Positions 6,940-14,746 of a DNA stretch of 21,627 nt are shown one piece after another (the first letter of the stretch is position 1; each line of letters starts with the position of its first letter). The notes below the pieces were generated by a model, which saw only the letters and a program-made list of their open reading frames with translations, was not told the origin of the DNA and made no database searches. The translations under genes and the position numbers were made by a program. Origin of the DNA: Cyanobacteria bacterium M_surface_7_m2_037 (GTDB lineage: Bacteria; Cyanobacteriota; Cyanobacteriia; PCC-6307; Cyanobiaceae); the NCBI GenBank assembly GCA_016882585.1, contig VGPP01000012.1, positions 1 through 21,627 of the forward strand, in the 5' to 3' direction.

Positions 6940-7454
6940 TGAGCATGGACGCCGTTCATCCGCGCGTCCTGGGCTATCTGGGCCGCGCCCTGAGCCTTGA
7001 GCTCACTGCCGTGCAGCAGTACATGACCCAGGCCTCCCTGGTGGGGCTCTGGGGCGATGAGGCCTCCGCCGAGCGCTTCCGCGAGGAAACGGTGGAGGAG
7101 ATGCAGCACGCCGAACGCATCGTGCAGCACATGCTGCAACTGGGGGTAGCTCCGGCCGCCTCCCAGCTGCAGCCCGTGACCCACGCCCCCGATTTGCTGG
7201 GGCTGTTGGAGCAGAACGCGGATCTGGAGCAGCAGCTCGTGGATCACTACGACGAAGCCACGCGCTTCTGCCGGGTGATCAACGACGGCGCCAATGGCGC
7301 CTTCTTCCAGGCCCTGCTCGAGGACGAACAGCATCACAGCCGCGATTTGGAAGCCTGGCTGCAAGAGCTCGGTGGTCGCCGCCAACGCGGCTACGGCCGC
7401 TACGGCGCCAGCACATCCGCCCGCCGCGATCCCCGCGCCCGGGCCAGCTTCTGA
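6939..7454 (+). CDS. Bacterioferritin-like diiron protein of the carboxysome operon
   Basis: Ferritin-like four-helix protein, 171 aa. All six ferroxidase ligands of bacterioferritin can be placed at a constant +3 offset from E. coli Bfr: E21, E54, H57, E97, E130 and H133, in LSLELTAVQQY, EEMQHAE, DLEQQL and EDEQHH. M55 falls on the Bfr haem-ligand methionine (Met52), so haem binding at a dimer interface is possible. The family stores or oxidises iron; its job beside carboxysomes is unknown. The C-terminal 20 residues are Arg/Gly/Ala-rich and probably unstructured. The start (TGATG overlap with csoS1E) implies translational coupling; the in-frame ATG at 6945 would shorten it by two residues. 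Bacterioferritin-like genes also occur in the Halothiobacillus carboxysome region. Confidence 0.85.
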   Translation: MSMDAVHPRVLGYLGRALSLELTAVQQYMTQASLVGLWGDEASAERFREETVEEMQHAERIVQHMLQLGVAPAASQLQPVTHAPDLLGLLEQNADLEQQLVDHYDEATRFCRVINDGANGAFFQALLEDEQHHSRDLEAWLQELGGRRQRGYGRYGASTSARRDPRARASF

Positions 7455-7492
7455 ACCCTGTTTAGAGTCAGCCCTCCACAGGTCACCGCTTT

Positions 7493-9355
7493 TTGAGCGA
7501 CGCTCTCCCGCTTCCGCTGCAACTGATCTGGCTGGTGCCGCTCTACGGCTTCAGCGGCATGCTCCTGTCGCTGCCATGGGCCACCGGCTGGATCAAGCGC
7601 AACGGGCCTCGCCCCGCGGCGTATCTCAACCTGCTGGTCACCCTGCTCGCGGTGCTGCACGGCAGCCTGGCGATCTCCGAGGTGGCATCGCTCGGCCCGC
7701 AACACCTCGATTTTCCTTGGTTTCAAGCAGCCGATCTGAATCTGCGGATCGGCTTTGATCTGTCGGTCACCAACCTGGCGGCGCTGGAGTTGGTGACCAC
7801 CATGAGCCTGGTTTGCCAGGTGTTTGCGCTCGGCTACCTCGATAAGGAATGGTCGCTGGCGCGCTTCTACGCCCTGGTGGGTTTCTTTGAAGGCGCCATG
7901 AGCGGAGTGGTGCTCAGCAGCAACCTGTTCATGAGCTATTTCCTGCTGGAAATGCTCACCCTCTCCACCTATCTGTTGGTGGGCTTCTGGTACGCCCAGC
8001 CGTTGGTGGTGACCGCCGCTCGCGATGCCTTCCTCACCAAGCGCGTGGGTGATGTGCTGCTGCTGATGGGCGTGGTGGCCGTGTCGGCCTGGGCCGGTTC
8101 GATGGAGTTCTCCGACCTCTACGCCTGGGCAGCCGAGGCGCGCGAGCAGAACCTGATCACGCCCCTGGCCGGAACCCTGCTGGGGCTCGGCCTGATCGCG
8201 GGGCCGATGGGGAAGTGCGCGCAGTTCCCCATGCACCTCTGGCTCGATGAAGCCATGGAGGGCCCCAACCCGGCCTCGATCCTGCGCAACTCCGTGGTGG
8301 TGACCTGCGGCGCGATCGTGCTGCTCAAGCTGATGCCGGTGGTGGCCCTCTCCCCCATCGCCACCGATGTGCTGCTCGTGGTGGGCAGCATCAGTGCGAT
8401 CGGCGGCGGCCTGGTGGCCATCGCTCAGGTGGATCTCAAACGCGCCTTCAGCTACTCCACCACCTCCTATCTGGGGCTGGTGTTCATCGCCATCGCCCTC
8501 CAGCAACCGGGCCTGGCTTTGCTGCTGCTGTTTGCCCACGGCCTGGCGCGGGCGCTGCAATTCATGAGCGTGGGCAGCATCATCGCCACCACCAACTGCC
8601 AAGACCTCACCGAACTGGGCGGCATCGGCACCCGCATGCCCGCCACGGCCACAGCCTTCCTGGTGGGCAGTGCCGGGGTGGTGGGTCTGCTGCCGCTCGG
8701 CGGCTTCTGGTGTTACGGCCTGCTGGTGGAAGACTTCCGGCAACTGGCACCGGCCTTTGCCGCCATCTTCCTGATCACCAACGTGCTGGCTGCCGCCAAC
8801 GTGACCCGCGTGTTTCGCTCGGTGTTCCTGGGCCCTGCCCTGCCCAAAACCAAGCGCACCCCCGAAGCCAACTGGCTGATGGCACTGCCGATGGTGAGCC
8901 TCACGGTGATCGTGCTGCTGCTGCCCGCGATCATGCAGCGCATTGATCCAGTGCCCGGGATCACCGCCTTCTCATGGCCGGTGGCCGCCGCCGTGGTGGG
9001 CAGTGGCCTGGTGGGCGTTCTGCTGGGCTCCCTCACCCCGTTGGACGCGTTCTGGTCGCGCTCGCGCCAGCCCGGTGTGCGCCTGGTGCAGGATCTGCTC
9101 GCGTACGACTTCTATACCCCGGAGATTTACCGCCGCACGATCGTGAATCTGGTGGCTTCCGTGGCGCGGTTCACCCGGTGGTTTGACATTCAAGTGATCA
9201 AAGGCGGGGTGGATGGCATCGGGCGGCTGTCGATGGCCAGTGCCAACGGCCTCAAACTCACGGTGAGCGGCCAGCTGCAGAGCTACGTGCTCACGCTGCT
9301 GGTGGCGGTGGTAGTTGGCGTGACGGCCTTGCAGATGGTGAGGGGAGTGAACTAA
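7493..9355 (+). CDS. ndhF4: NDH-1 subunit NdhF4, CO2-uptake complex
   Basis: Antiporter-like membrane subunit of the NDH-1 variant that drives CO2 hydration to bicarbonate; 620 aa with about 14-16 hydrophobic segments. The core antiporter fold shows SNLFMSYFLLEMLTLSTYLLVGF, and GPMGKCAQFPMHLWLDEAMEGPNPAS with the conserved channel lysine K241; the usual GPTPVS reads GPNPAS. The assignment to the type 4 (CupB/ChpX) complex rests on the ndhD4 and chpX genes that follow. The TTG start is chosen because the product begins directly before the first membrane helix; the ribosome site (AGG, 7480-7482) is weak, and the next Met (codon 23, ATG at 7559) would cut into the helix. It lies 38 nt after the ferritin gene, so it could belong to the carboxysome transcript. 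Confidence 0.9.
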   Translation: MSDALPLPLQLIWLVPLYGFSGMLLSLPWATGWIKRNGPRPAAYLNLLVTLLAVLHGSLAISEVASLGPQHLDFPWFQAADLNLRIGFDLSVTNLAALELVTTMSLVCQVFALGYLDKEWSLARFYALVGFFEGAMSGVVLSSNLFMSYFLLEMLTLSTYLLVGFWYAQPLVVTAARDAFLTKRVGDVLLLMGVVAVSAWAGSMEFSDLYAWAAEAREQNLITPLAGTLLGLGLIAGPMGKCAQFPMHLWLDEAMEGPNPASILRNSVVVTCGAIVLLKLMPVVALSPIATDVLLVVGSISAIGGGLVAIAQVDLKRAFSYSTTSYLGLVFIAIALQQPGLALLLLFAHGLARALQFMSVGSIIATTNCQDLTELGGIGTRMPATATAFLVGSAGVVGLLPLGGFWCYGLLVEDFRQLAPAFAAIFLITNVLAAANVTRVFRSVFLGPALPKTKRTPEANWLMALPMVSLTVIVLLLPAIMQRIDPVPGITAFSWPVAAAVVGSGLVGVLLGSLTPLDAFWSRSRQPGVRLVQDLLAYDFYTPEIYRRTIVNLVASVARFTRWFDIQVIKGGVDGIGRLSMASANGLKLTVSGQLQSYVLTLLVAVVVGVTALQMVRGVN

Positions 9356-9359
9356 GGCG

Positions 9360-10868
9360 ATGCTGCTGTCCTCTCTACTGCTGATTCCCTTCCTGGGCTG
9401 CCTGGCCTTGTTGGCCTGCCCCGGTAGCCCCACACCGGGGCGTCTGCGCCAGATCACGATCGTGATCCTGGTGGCTCAGTTGGTCATGAGCCTGCTCACC
9501 GCTGCTCAGTTCGACCCCACCGCAGCGGGGCTGCAACTGCAGGAACATCACCGCTGGGTGCCTGGCATCGGCCTCGACTACGCCCTCGGCGTGGATGGCC
9601 TCTCCCTGCCGCTGGTGCTGATCAATGGCGCGCTCACCCTGGTGTCGGCGGTGATCACCCGCGACATCAGCAAGCGGCCCCGGCTCTACTTCGCGATGCT
9701 GCTGCTGATCAGCGGCGCTGTGAATGGTGCTTTCCTGGCCGACAACCTGCTGCTGTTCTTCCTCTTCTATGAGCTGGAGCTGATCCCGCTCTGGCTGTTG
9801 ATTTCGGTGTGGGGCGGCGTGAACCGCGCCTATGCCGCCACCAAATTCCTGATCTTCACCGCCATTTCGGGGATGCTGATCCTGGGGGCCTTCCTGGGGC
9901 TCTCGCTGCTCACCGGCACGGTTGATTTCAGCCTCACACCGGTGCTCAGCGAGCGGCTGGCCATGGGCTCTCAGCTGTGGCTGCTGGGGGCGATCCTGAT
10001 TGGCTTCGGCATCAAGATCCCACTGGTTCCCCTGCACAACTGGCTGCCCGATGCCCACACGCAGGCCTCCACGCCGGTGTCGGTGTTGCTGGCCGGTGTG
10101 CTGCTCAAGCTCGGCACCTACGGCCTGCTGCGCTTTGGCTTGCAGCTGTTCCCCGAGGCCTGGGCGCGTTTGGCGCCGGCCCTGGCGATCTGGGCCGCCG
10201 TATCGGTGCTCTACGGCTCCCTGGCTGCCATCGCCCAGACCGACATGAAACGGATGGTGGCCTACAGCTCCGTGGGGCACATGGGGTATGTGTTGCTGGC
10301 CGCCGCGGCCGACTCTCCGGTGAGCCTGCTGGGCGCGGTGTTCCAGATGGTGAGCCATGGCCTGATCTCGGCGCTGCTCTTCCTGCTGGTGGGCATCGTG
10401 TATCGCAAAACCGGCACCCGTGATCTCGAAGTGCTACGCGGCTTGCTCAACCCCGAGCGGGGCCTGCCCCTCACCGGTTCGCTGATGATCGTGGCGGTGA
10501 TGGCCAGCGCGGGGCTGCCGGGCATGGCCGGCTTCATCTCCGAGTTTCTGGTGTTCCGCGGCAGCATCACGGCCTTCCCGCTCGCCACACTGCTCTCGAT
10601 GGTGGGCTCAGGCTTAACGGCGGTGTATTTCCTGCTGCTGGTGAACCGGGCCTTCTTTGGCCGGCTGGCGATCACACCCCCCAGCGGCGATCCCGCCGCC
10701 GATGCCCGCCTGGATGTGCAGCTCATCTCCGTGGCTCCCCGCGAAACGATCCCGGCCCTGGCCCTGGCGGCCAGCATCGTGTTCATCGGCCTGGTGCCCA
10801 GCAGCCTGGGCAACCTGAGCGAAGTGGCCAGCACAGCCATGGCCAACCTCACGGCAGGAGTGGGTTGA
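9360..10868 (+). CDS. ndhD4: NDH-1 subunit NdhD4, CO2-uptake complex
   Basis: Second antiporter-like subunit of the CO2-uptake NDH-1 complex in the thylakoid (or plasma) membrane; 502 aa, typical for NdhD/NuoM, with about 13-14 membrane helices. Recognisable parts are DYALGVDGLSLPLVLING, the helix 5 glutamate in YELELIPLWLLI, the lysine-containing KIPLVPLHNWLPDAHTQAST, and MKRMVAYSSVGHMGYV. It starts 4 nt after the ndhF4 stop with AAGG close upstream (9354-9357). Partner genes ndhF4 and chpX fix it as the D4 type rather than the D1/D2 respiratory type, but the paralogue number is inferred from the neighbourhood. Confidence 0.9.
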   Translation: MLLSSLLLIPFLGCLALLACPGSPTPGRLRQITIVILVAQLVMSLLTAAQFDPTAAGLQLQEHHRWVPGIGLDYALGVDGLSLPLVLINGALTLVSAVITRDISKRPRLYFAMLLLISGAVNGAFLADNLLLFFLFYELELIPLWLLISVWGGVNRAYAATKFLIFTAISGMLILGAFLGLSLLTGTVDFSLTPVLSERLAMGSQLWLLGAILIGFGIKIPLVPLHNWLPDAHTQASTPVSVLLAGVLLKLGTYGLLRFGLQLFPEAWARLAPALAIWAAVSVLYGSLAAIAQTDMKRMVAYSSVGHMGYVLLAAAADSPVSLLGAVFQMVSHGLISALLFLLVGIVYRKTGTRDLEVLRGLLNPERGLPLTGSLMIVAVMASAGLPGMAGFISEFLVFRGSITAFPLATLLSMVGSGLTAVYFLLLVNRAFFGRLAITPPSGDPAADARLDVQLISVAPRETIPALALAASIVFIGLVPSSLGNLSEVASTAMANLTAGVG

Positions 10869-10869
10869 G

Positions 10870-12012
10870 ATGCCAGTTGTTTCCCAGGATCTGGTTCGAG
10901 CCAACCTCGCCATCGACCAGGCAGAGGTGAAGCGCCGGCTGCTCGCCGGTGAAACCCTGCTGGCCGACACCCCCGATCACGTGCTGGAAGTGGTGGGCGT
11001 GCTGGAGAGCTACGGCGAGGTGCTCGATGCCTACAGCATCAACCTGATCTATCAGGCGGAAGCGCAGTTCCTCAATCCGTTCCCGATCTTCAAGTTTCTC
11101 GACGGCGATCTCAACCCGGCCAAGATCTGGCGCCATCTCAACCACGACCGCATCAATTTCGAATACGCCGAGTACTGCCAGAAGGCGATGTTCTGGCATG
11201 CCACCGGTGGGATGGATGCCTATCTCGATTCGCCGGAGTTCGCCGAGAACTGCCGCCGGATCCTTGCCGCCAAGCGCCGCCGCGATCCGCTGCTGGCGCT
11301 GCTCAATCCCCTCTTTCCCGCCTTCCTGCCCGAGCTGATCCGTTCAGCTGCCACCACCCACGCCCTGGGCCAGTTCTGGCGGGTGATGAGCGATCTGTTC
11401 CTCGATCTGGCTGCCGCCGAGCGCGAGGGCCGCGTGCGCTCCATCCCCCAGGTGGTGGACTTCATCAAAAACGGCCTGGTGGCGGCCGCCGCCAATCCGA
11501 TCCGCTACGGCGTGGAGATCCACGGCGAACACTTCTGGGTGCTGCCGCCGGAGGCGGGCCTCACCTTCCTGGTGGATGTGGCTGTGCCCTACGTAGAAGC
11601 CGTGTTCCTGCGGGGCATGCCGTTCCTCGGCACCGTGAGCTTCAACGCCCAGGCCCAGCAGATTTCGCCCGACCAGGCCAAGTTCACCTACGGCGCCCTC
11701 TACGCCGATCCGCTGCCGAGCATGGGCGCTGGCATCCCTCCCAGCCTGCTGATGCAGGACATGTATCGGCATCTGCCGGAGAAGCTGCACCAGTGGTATC
11801 TGGAGCGCACCCGGGGTGAGGGCGATGTGCGGGTGAAGATCTGCATGAGCTTTCAGAAATCGATGTTCTGCGTCACCAACGCCGCCATCAACGGCACCAT
11901 GCCCCACCCTCTGGCCAGCAGCGATGCCGCCGCCCAGGCCGCGAACGCCGCCTACGCCGAGGCCTGGGCCCAGCGGCTTGGCATCGCCCGCACGGATTGT
12001 CTGGCGGCCTAG
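10870..12012 (+). CDS. chpX: CO2 hydration protein ChpX (CupB)
   Basis: Soluble subunit attached to the NdhD4/NdhF4 arm, proposed to hydrate CO2 to bicarbonate with energy from electron transport; 380 aa, the usual length for the ChpX/CupB family. Family-like stretches include FLNPFPIFKFLDGDLNPAKIWRHLNHDRINFEYAEY and, later, FHLPEK-type and KICMSFQKSMFCVTNAAI segments. There is no signal peptide or membrane helix. Candidate metal-binding residues are present (H near WHATGGMD, conserved Arg and Cys), but I cannot assign the zinc ligands by reading. It begins 1 nt after the ndhD4 stop, with AGGAG at 10856-10860, 9 nt upstream. ChpX rather than ChpY is assigned from linkage to an F4/D4 pair. Confidence 0.9.
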   Translation: MPVVSQDLVRANLAIDQAEVKRRLLAGETLLADTPDHVLEVVGVLESYGEVLDAYSINLIYQAEAQFLNPFPIFKFLDGDLNPAKIWRHLNHDRINFEYAEYCQKAMFWHATGGMDAYLDSPEFAENCRRILAAKRRRDPLLALLNPLFPAFLPELIRSAATTHALGQFWRVMSDLFLDLAAAEREGRVRSIPQVVDFIKNGLVAAAANPIRYGVEIHGEHFWVLPPEAGLTFLVDVAVPYVEAVFLRGMPFLGTVSFNAQAQQISPDQAKFTYGALYADPLPSMGAGIPPSLLMQDMYRHLPEKLHQWYLERTRGEGDVRVKICMSFQKSMFCVTNAAINGTMPHPLASSDAAAQAANAAYAEAWAQRLGIARTDCLAA

Positions 12013-12039
12013 AGCCGCTGCCCACCTAAGTTCAGCAGC

Positions 12040-12294
12040 ATGGATCACCAGTGGAACCCCCGACCCAAGCCCGATCGTGTGGAGTGGCTGGAGCGCCGCG
12101 TTGAATTCGAGGATTACGCCAGCAACCGCGCCTTTCTCGATCGCCTCAACGACTTCTGCGAGGCGCAAGGCCGCTACCCCGATATCAGCTTCGGGCGTAC
12201 ATACGTGAACATCACCCTGCGGGCCGAGGGTGAAGCGGCGGCGATCGGCGAGGCTGACCACGCCTTCGCCGCCGCGATCGATGGCCTCGTCTGA
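12040..12294 (+). CDS. acRAF: alpha-carboxysome Rubisco assembly factor (pterin dehydratase-like fold)
   Basis: Small protein of 84 aa with the pterin-4a-carbinolamine dehydratase (PCD) fold. In true PCDs the active site is a His-His-Pro motif before the FNxVxITL strand; here the aligned residues are R45-Y46-P47, followed by DISFGRTYVNITL, so dehydratase chemistry is unlikely. PCD-like proteins without these histidines in carboxysome regions are known as acRAF and act as Rubisco assembly chaperones. It lies 27 nt after chpX, and its last 14 nt overlap the start of cbbX, linking two Rubisco-maintenance proteins. Start at the first ATG, giving MDHQWNPRPKP. Confidence 0.85.
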   Translation: MDHQWNPRPKPDRVEWLERRVEFEDYASNRAFLDRLNDFCEAQGRYPDISFGRTYVNITLRAEGEAAAIGEADHAFAAAIDGLV

Positions 12295-13231
12295 ACCGCT
12301 GCCAGCCGAAGCCGCACCGGATGACACGCCGGTGAACCTGCAGGCCGCCTATGAGGGGGCCCAGGTGCAGGAGGTGCTCGAGCAGCTCGATCAGGAGCTG
12401 ATCGGTCTGCGGCCGGTGAAAACGCGCATCCGCGAGATCGCAGCGCTGCTGGTGGTGGATCGGGCCCGCAAGCAGGTGGGGCTCTCCACTACGGCGCCGA
12501 GCCTGCACATGTCGTTCACCGGCAGGCCTGGCACCGGCAAAACCACCGTGGCAGCACGGATGTCGCAGATCCTGCACCGCCTCGGCTACGTGCGCAAAGG
12601 CCATGTGGTGACCGCCACCCGCGACGATCTGGTGGGGCAATACATCGGCCACACGGCGCCCAAAACCCGCGAAATGCTCAAGAAGGCGATGGGCGGGGTG
12701 CTGTTCATCGATGAGGCTTACTACCTCTATCGCCCGGAAAACGAACGCGATTACGGCGCCGAGGCGATTGAGATTCTGCTGCAGGTGATGGAGAACAACC
12801 GCGACGATCTCGTAGTAATCTTCGCCGGCTACAAAGAGCGGATGGATGTGTTCTACCAGAGCAATCCAGGCCTCTCCTCCCGGGTGGCTAACCACATTGA
12901 TTTCCCCGATTACACAGCTGAGGAACTGCTGGCGATCGCGCGGCTGATCCTGGCGGAGGAGAACTACCGCTTCAGCGAGGAAGCGCTCGCCGCCTTCGCC
13001 GACTACATCCAGCGGCGGATGCAGCTGCCCTTCTTCGCCAACGCCCGCTCGATCCGCAATGCCATCGATCGCGCCCGCATGCGCCAGGCCAACCGACTGT
13101 TCAACCGCATGAACAGCAGCGGCCTCACCAAGCTGGATCTGATGACGATCGAAGCCGACGACATCACCGCCAGCCGCGTGTTCTCCGGTCAGGTGGAAGG
13201 GCTCGATCCCAGCGAACCGATCACCGGCTGA
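12281..13231 (+). CDS. cbbX: Rubisco activase CbbX (AAA+ ATPase)
   Basis: AAA+ motor that removes inhibitory sugar phosphates from Rubisco; 316 aa. Walker A is GRPGTGKTT with K87; Walker B is VLFIDEA with D144/E145; the pore loop GQYIGHTAPKT and the ARSIRNA and RARMRQANR segments of the small domain are clear. The whole product follows the Rhodobacter CbbX pattern, including the N-terminal LQAAYEGAQ and QELIGLRPVK. The ATG at 12281 is chosen over an upstream GTG at 12230 because the extra residues are merely acRAF read in another frame. No Shine-Dalgarno is seen; translation is probably coupled to acRAF through the 14-nt overlap. Biochemically known CbbX acts on red-type Rubisco, whereas the Rubisco here is green-type, so its target is inferred. 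It is convergent with dnaA, with 27 nt between and no terminator visible. Confidence 0.93.
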   Translation: MASSEPLPAEAAPDDTPVNLQAAYEGAQVQEVLEQLDQELIGLRPVKTRIREIAALLVVDRARKQVGLSTTAPSLHMSFTGRPGTGKTTVAARMSQILHRLGYVRKGHVVTATRDDLVGQYIGHTAPKTREMLKKAMGGVLFIDEAYYLYRPENERDYGAEAIEILLQVMENNRDDLVVIFAGYKERMDVFYQSNPGLSSRVANHIDFPDYTAEELLAIARLILAEENYRFSEEALAAFADYIQRRMQLPFFANARSIRNAIDRARMRQANRLFNRMNSSGLTKLDLMTIEADDITASRVFSGQVEGLDPSEPITG

Positions 13232-13258
13232 CGCAAGCGGATCCGCCGCAGCCCAGGC

Positions 13259-14692
13259 CTATTTGGCGCGGCGGCGCGAATCGATCTGCAGCAGATCGCG
13301 CACCTGCTGCACCTGCCGGCCCAGCTGCGGGTCGGCGCCCAGCTTCTTATCGATCTGCTCCACGGCATACATCACGGTGGAGTGATCCTTGCCGCCGAAT
13401 TCATCCCCGATGCGCGGCAGCGAGAGGTTGGTTCCCTGGCGCATCAGATACATGCCCACCTGGCGCGCCTGGCTCACGGCGCGTTTGCGACTGGGGCTCT
13501 TCATCTCCTCCACACTCACACCGAACACCTCCGCCACCTTGCTGAGCACCTGAGCCGGCGTTACCTCCACCTCCACACCGGCGGGATCGAGCATCGGCGC
13601 CACCGATTCCACCGTCATCGGCAGGCCGGTGATCGAAGCAAAGGCCACCGCACGGGTGAGTGCCCCCTCGAGTTCGCGGATGTTGGAGGTGAAGCGGCCC
13701 GCCAGGTATTGGATCAGATCGCGCGGCAGATTCACCCGCTCGTGTTCCGCCTTCTTGTGCAGGATCGCCATGCGCGTTTCCAGATCCGGGGCCTGGATGT
13801 CGGCGATCAGGCCCATCGAGAAGCGGGAGATCAGGCGCTCCTGCAAGCGCGGGATCTGGGAGGGGGGGCGATCGCTGGCGATCACGATCTGGCGCCCCGC
13901 TTCGTGCAGCGCATTAAACGTGTGGAAGAACTCCTCCTGGGTGTACTCCTTGCCTTCGATGAACTGAATGTCGTCCACCAGGATCAGATCAGCGGCGCGG
14001 TAGCGATCGCGGAATTTCTGCATGCCGTCCTTGCGGATGGCCTGGATCAGATCATTGGTGAAGGTTTCGGTGCTCACGTAGGCCACGCGGGCCTCCGGGT
14101 CGATCTCGAGCCGGTAGTGGCCGATCGCCTGCATCAGGTGGGTCTTGCCCAAGCCCACGCCACCGCAGATGAACAGCGGGTTGAACTCGCGGCCCGGGGC
14201 TTCGGCCACAGCCAGGGCCGCTGCATGGGCCATGCGGCTGTTGGGCCCCACCACAAAGCGGTTGAACACGTAGCGGGGGTTGAGGCCCGGAGCGAGCTTG
14301 CGCGGTGCCTCACCGGTGGGGAGCCGCTGGCCGGCGGCAGCGGCCACCGGCAGCGACGACTCCCCCACGGGGCTCGCCTCCCCCGGGGCCACCGCCGCCT
14401 GCAAACCATGGCCGTTCAACCCCTGGGCCAGATCCGGGTCGATGCCGGCCTCCACCTGCACGCTGATGCTGCGACCAGCGATCTCGCTGGCCACAGCAGC
14501 GATCGTGGCCAGATAGTTCTTGCGCAGCCAACCGCAGGCGAACGCATTCGGGGCGATCAGCTGCAGCTCAGCGCCGTTGAAGCCGGCGCAACGGGCGGGC
14601 CGAATCCAGGTTTCGAAGGTGGGCTTGGAGAGGTTGCCCTGCAGCGCTTCCTGCACCTGACGCCACAGCGTTTCCCCTTGCTGCACCGCCAC
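13259..14692 (-). CDS. dnaA: Chromosomal replication initiator DnaA
   Basis: Initiator ATPase that binds DnaA boxes; 477 aa, four-domain layout. Domain I (about 1-85) has LWRQVQEAL and PTFETWIRPA; an Ala/Pro/Gly-rich domain II linker runs to about 135; domain III (AAA+) begins NPRYVFNRFVVG and holds Walker A GGVGLGKTHL (K183), Walker B LILVDDIQF (D240/D241) and RLQERLISRF; domain IV ends with the DNA-binding signature DHSTVMYA (436-443). The start is GTG; no other start fits domain I better. The upstream 54 bp are shared with the divergent protease gene. No dnaN, recF or cluster of DnaA boxes is visible nearby, so this does not look like an origin region, which is common for cyanobacterial dnaA. 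Confidence 0.97.
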   Translation of the reverse strand: MAVQQGETLWRQVQEALQGNLSKPTFETWIRPARCAGFNGAELQLIAPNAFACGWLRKNYLATIAAVASEIAGRSISVQVEAGIDPDLAQGLNGHGLQAAVAPGEASPVGESSLPVAAAAGQRLPTGEAPRKLAPGLNPRYVFNRFVVGPNSRMAHAAALAVAEAPGREFNPLFICGGVGLGKTHLMQAIGHYRLEIDPEARVAYVSTETFTNDLIQAIRKDGMQKFRDRYRAADLILVDDIQFIEGKEYTQEEFFHTFNALHEAGRQIVIASDRPPSQIPRLQERLISRFSMGLIADIQAPDLETRMAILHKKAEHERVNLPRDLIQYLAGRFTSNIRELEGALTRAVAFASITGLPMTVESVAPMLDPAGVEVEVTPAQVLSKVAEVFGVSVEEMKSPSRKRAVSQARQVGMYLMRQGTNLSLPRIGDEFGGKDHSTVMYAVEQIDKKLGADPQLGRQVQQVRDLLQIDSRRRAK

Positions 14693-14746
14693 TGAACCCC
14701 GCCGGCCCTCGAATATAGGGGCAGTGCCCAGACGGGACCGTTGCCG
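14693..14746. promoter_or_regulatory. 54-bp divergent intergenic region between dnaA and the HtrA-type gene
   Basis: It must hold signals for both directions unless promoters lie inside the genes. An AT-rich patch GAATATAGG (14711-14719) gives TATATT on the minus strand and TATAGG on the plus strand as possible -10 elements. It abuts a small dyad GGGCAGTGCCC (14719-14729). No -35 box or strong ribosome site can be assigned with confidence. Confidence 0.3.

Noticed and set aside
7455..7492. Promoter for ndhF4 (TAGAGT-like -10 near 7463)
   Set aside because: Only a weak single hexamer with no matching -35; not enough to separate ndhF4 from the upstream transcript.
13232..13258. Palindrome GCGGATCCGC (13237-13246) as a terminator between cbbX and dnaA
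   Set aside because: It has no loop, no T tract on either strand and only 10 bp, so it cannot form a stable terminator hairpin.
13382..14695. Plus-strand open frame of 437 codons opposite dnaA
   Set aside because: dnaA on the minus strand has all domains and motifs; the plus frame is His/Gly/Leu-rich shadow sequence.
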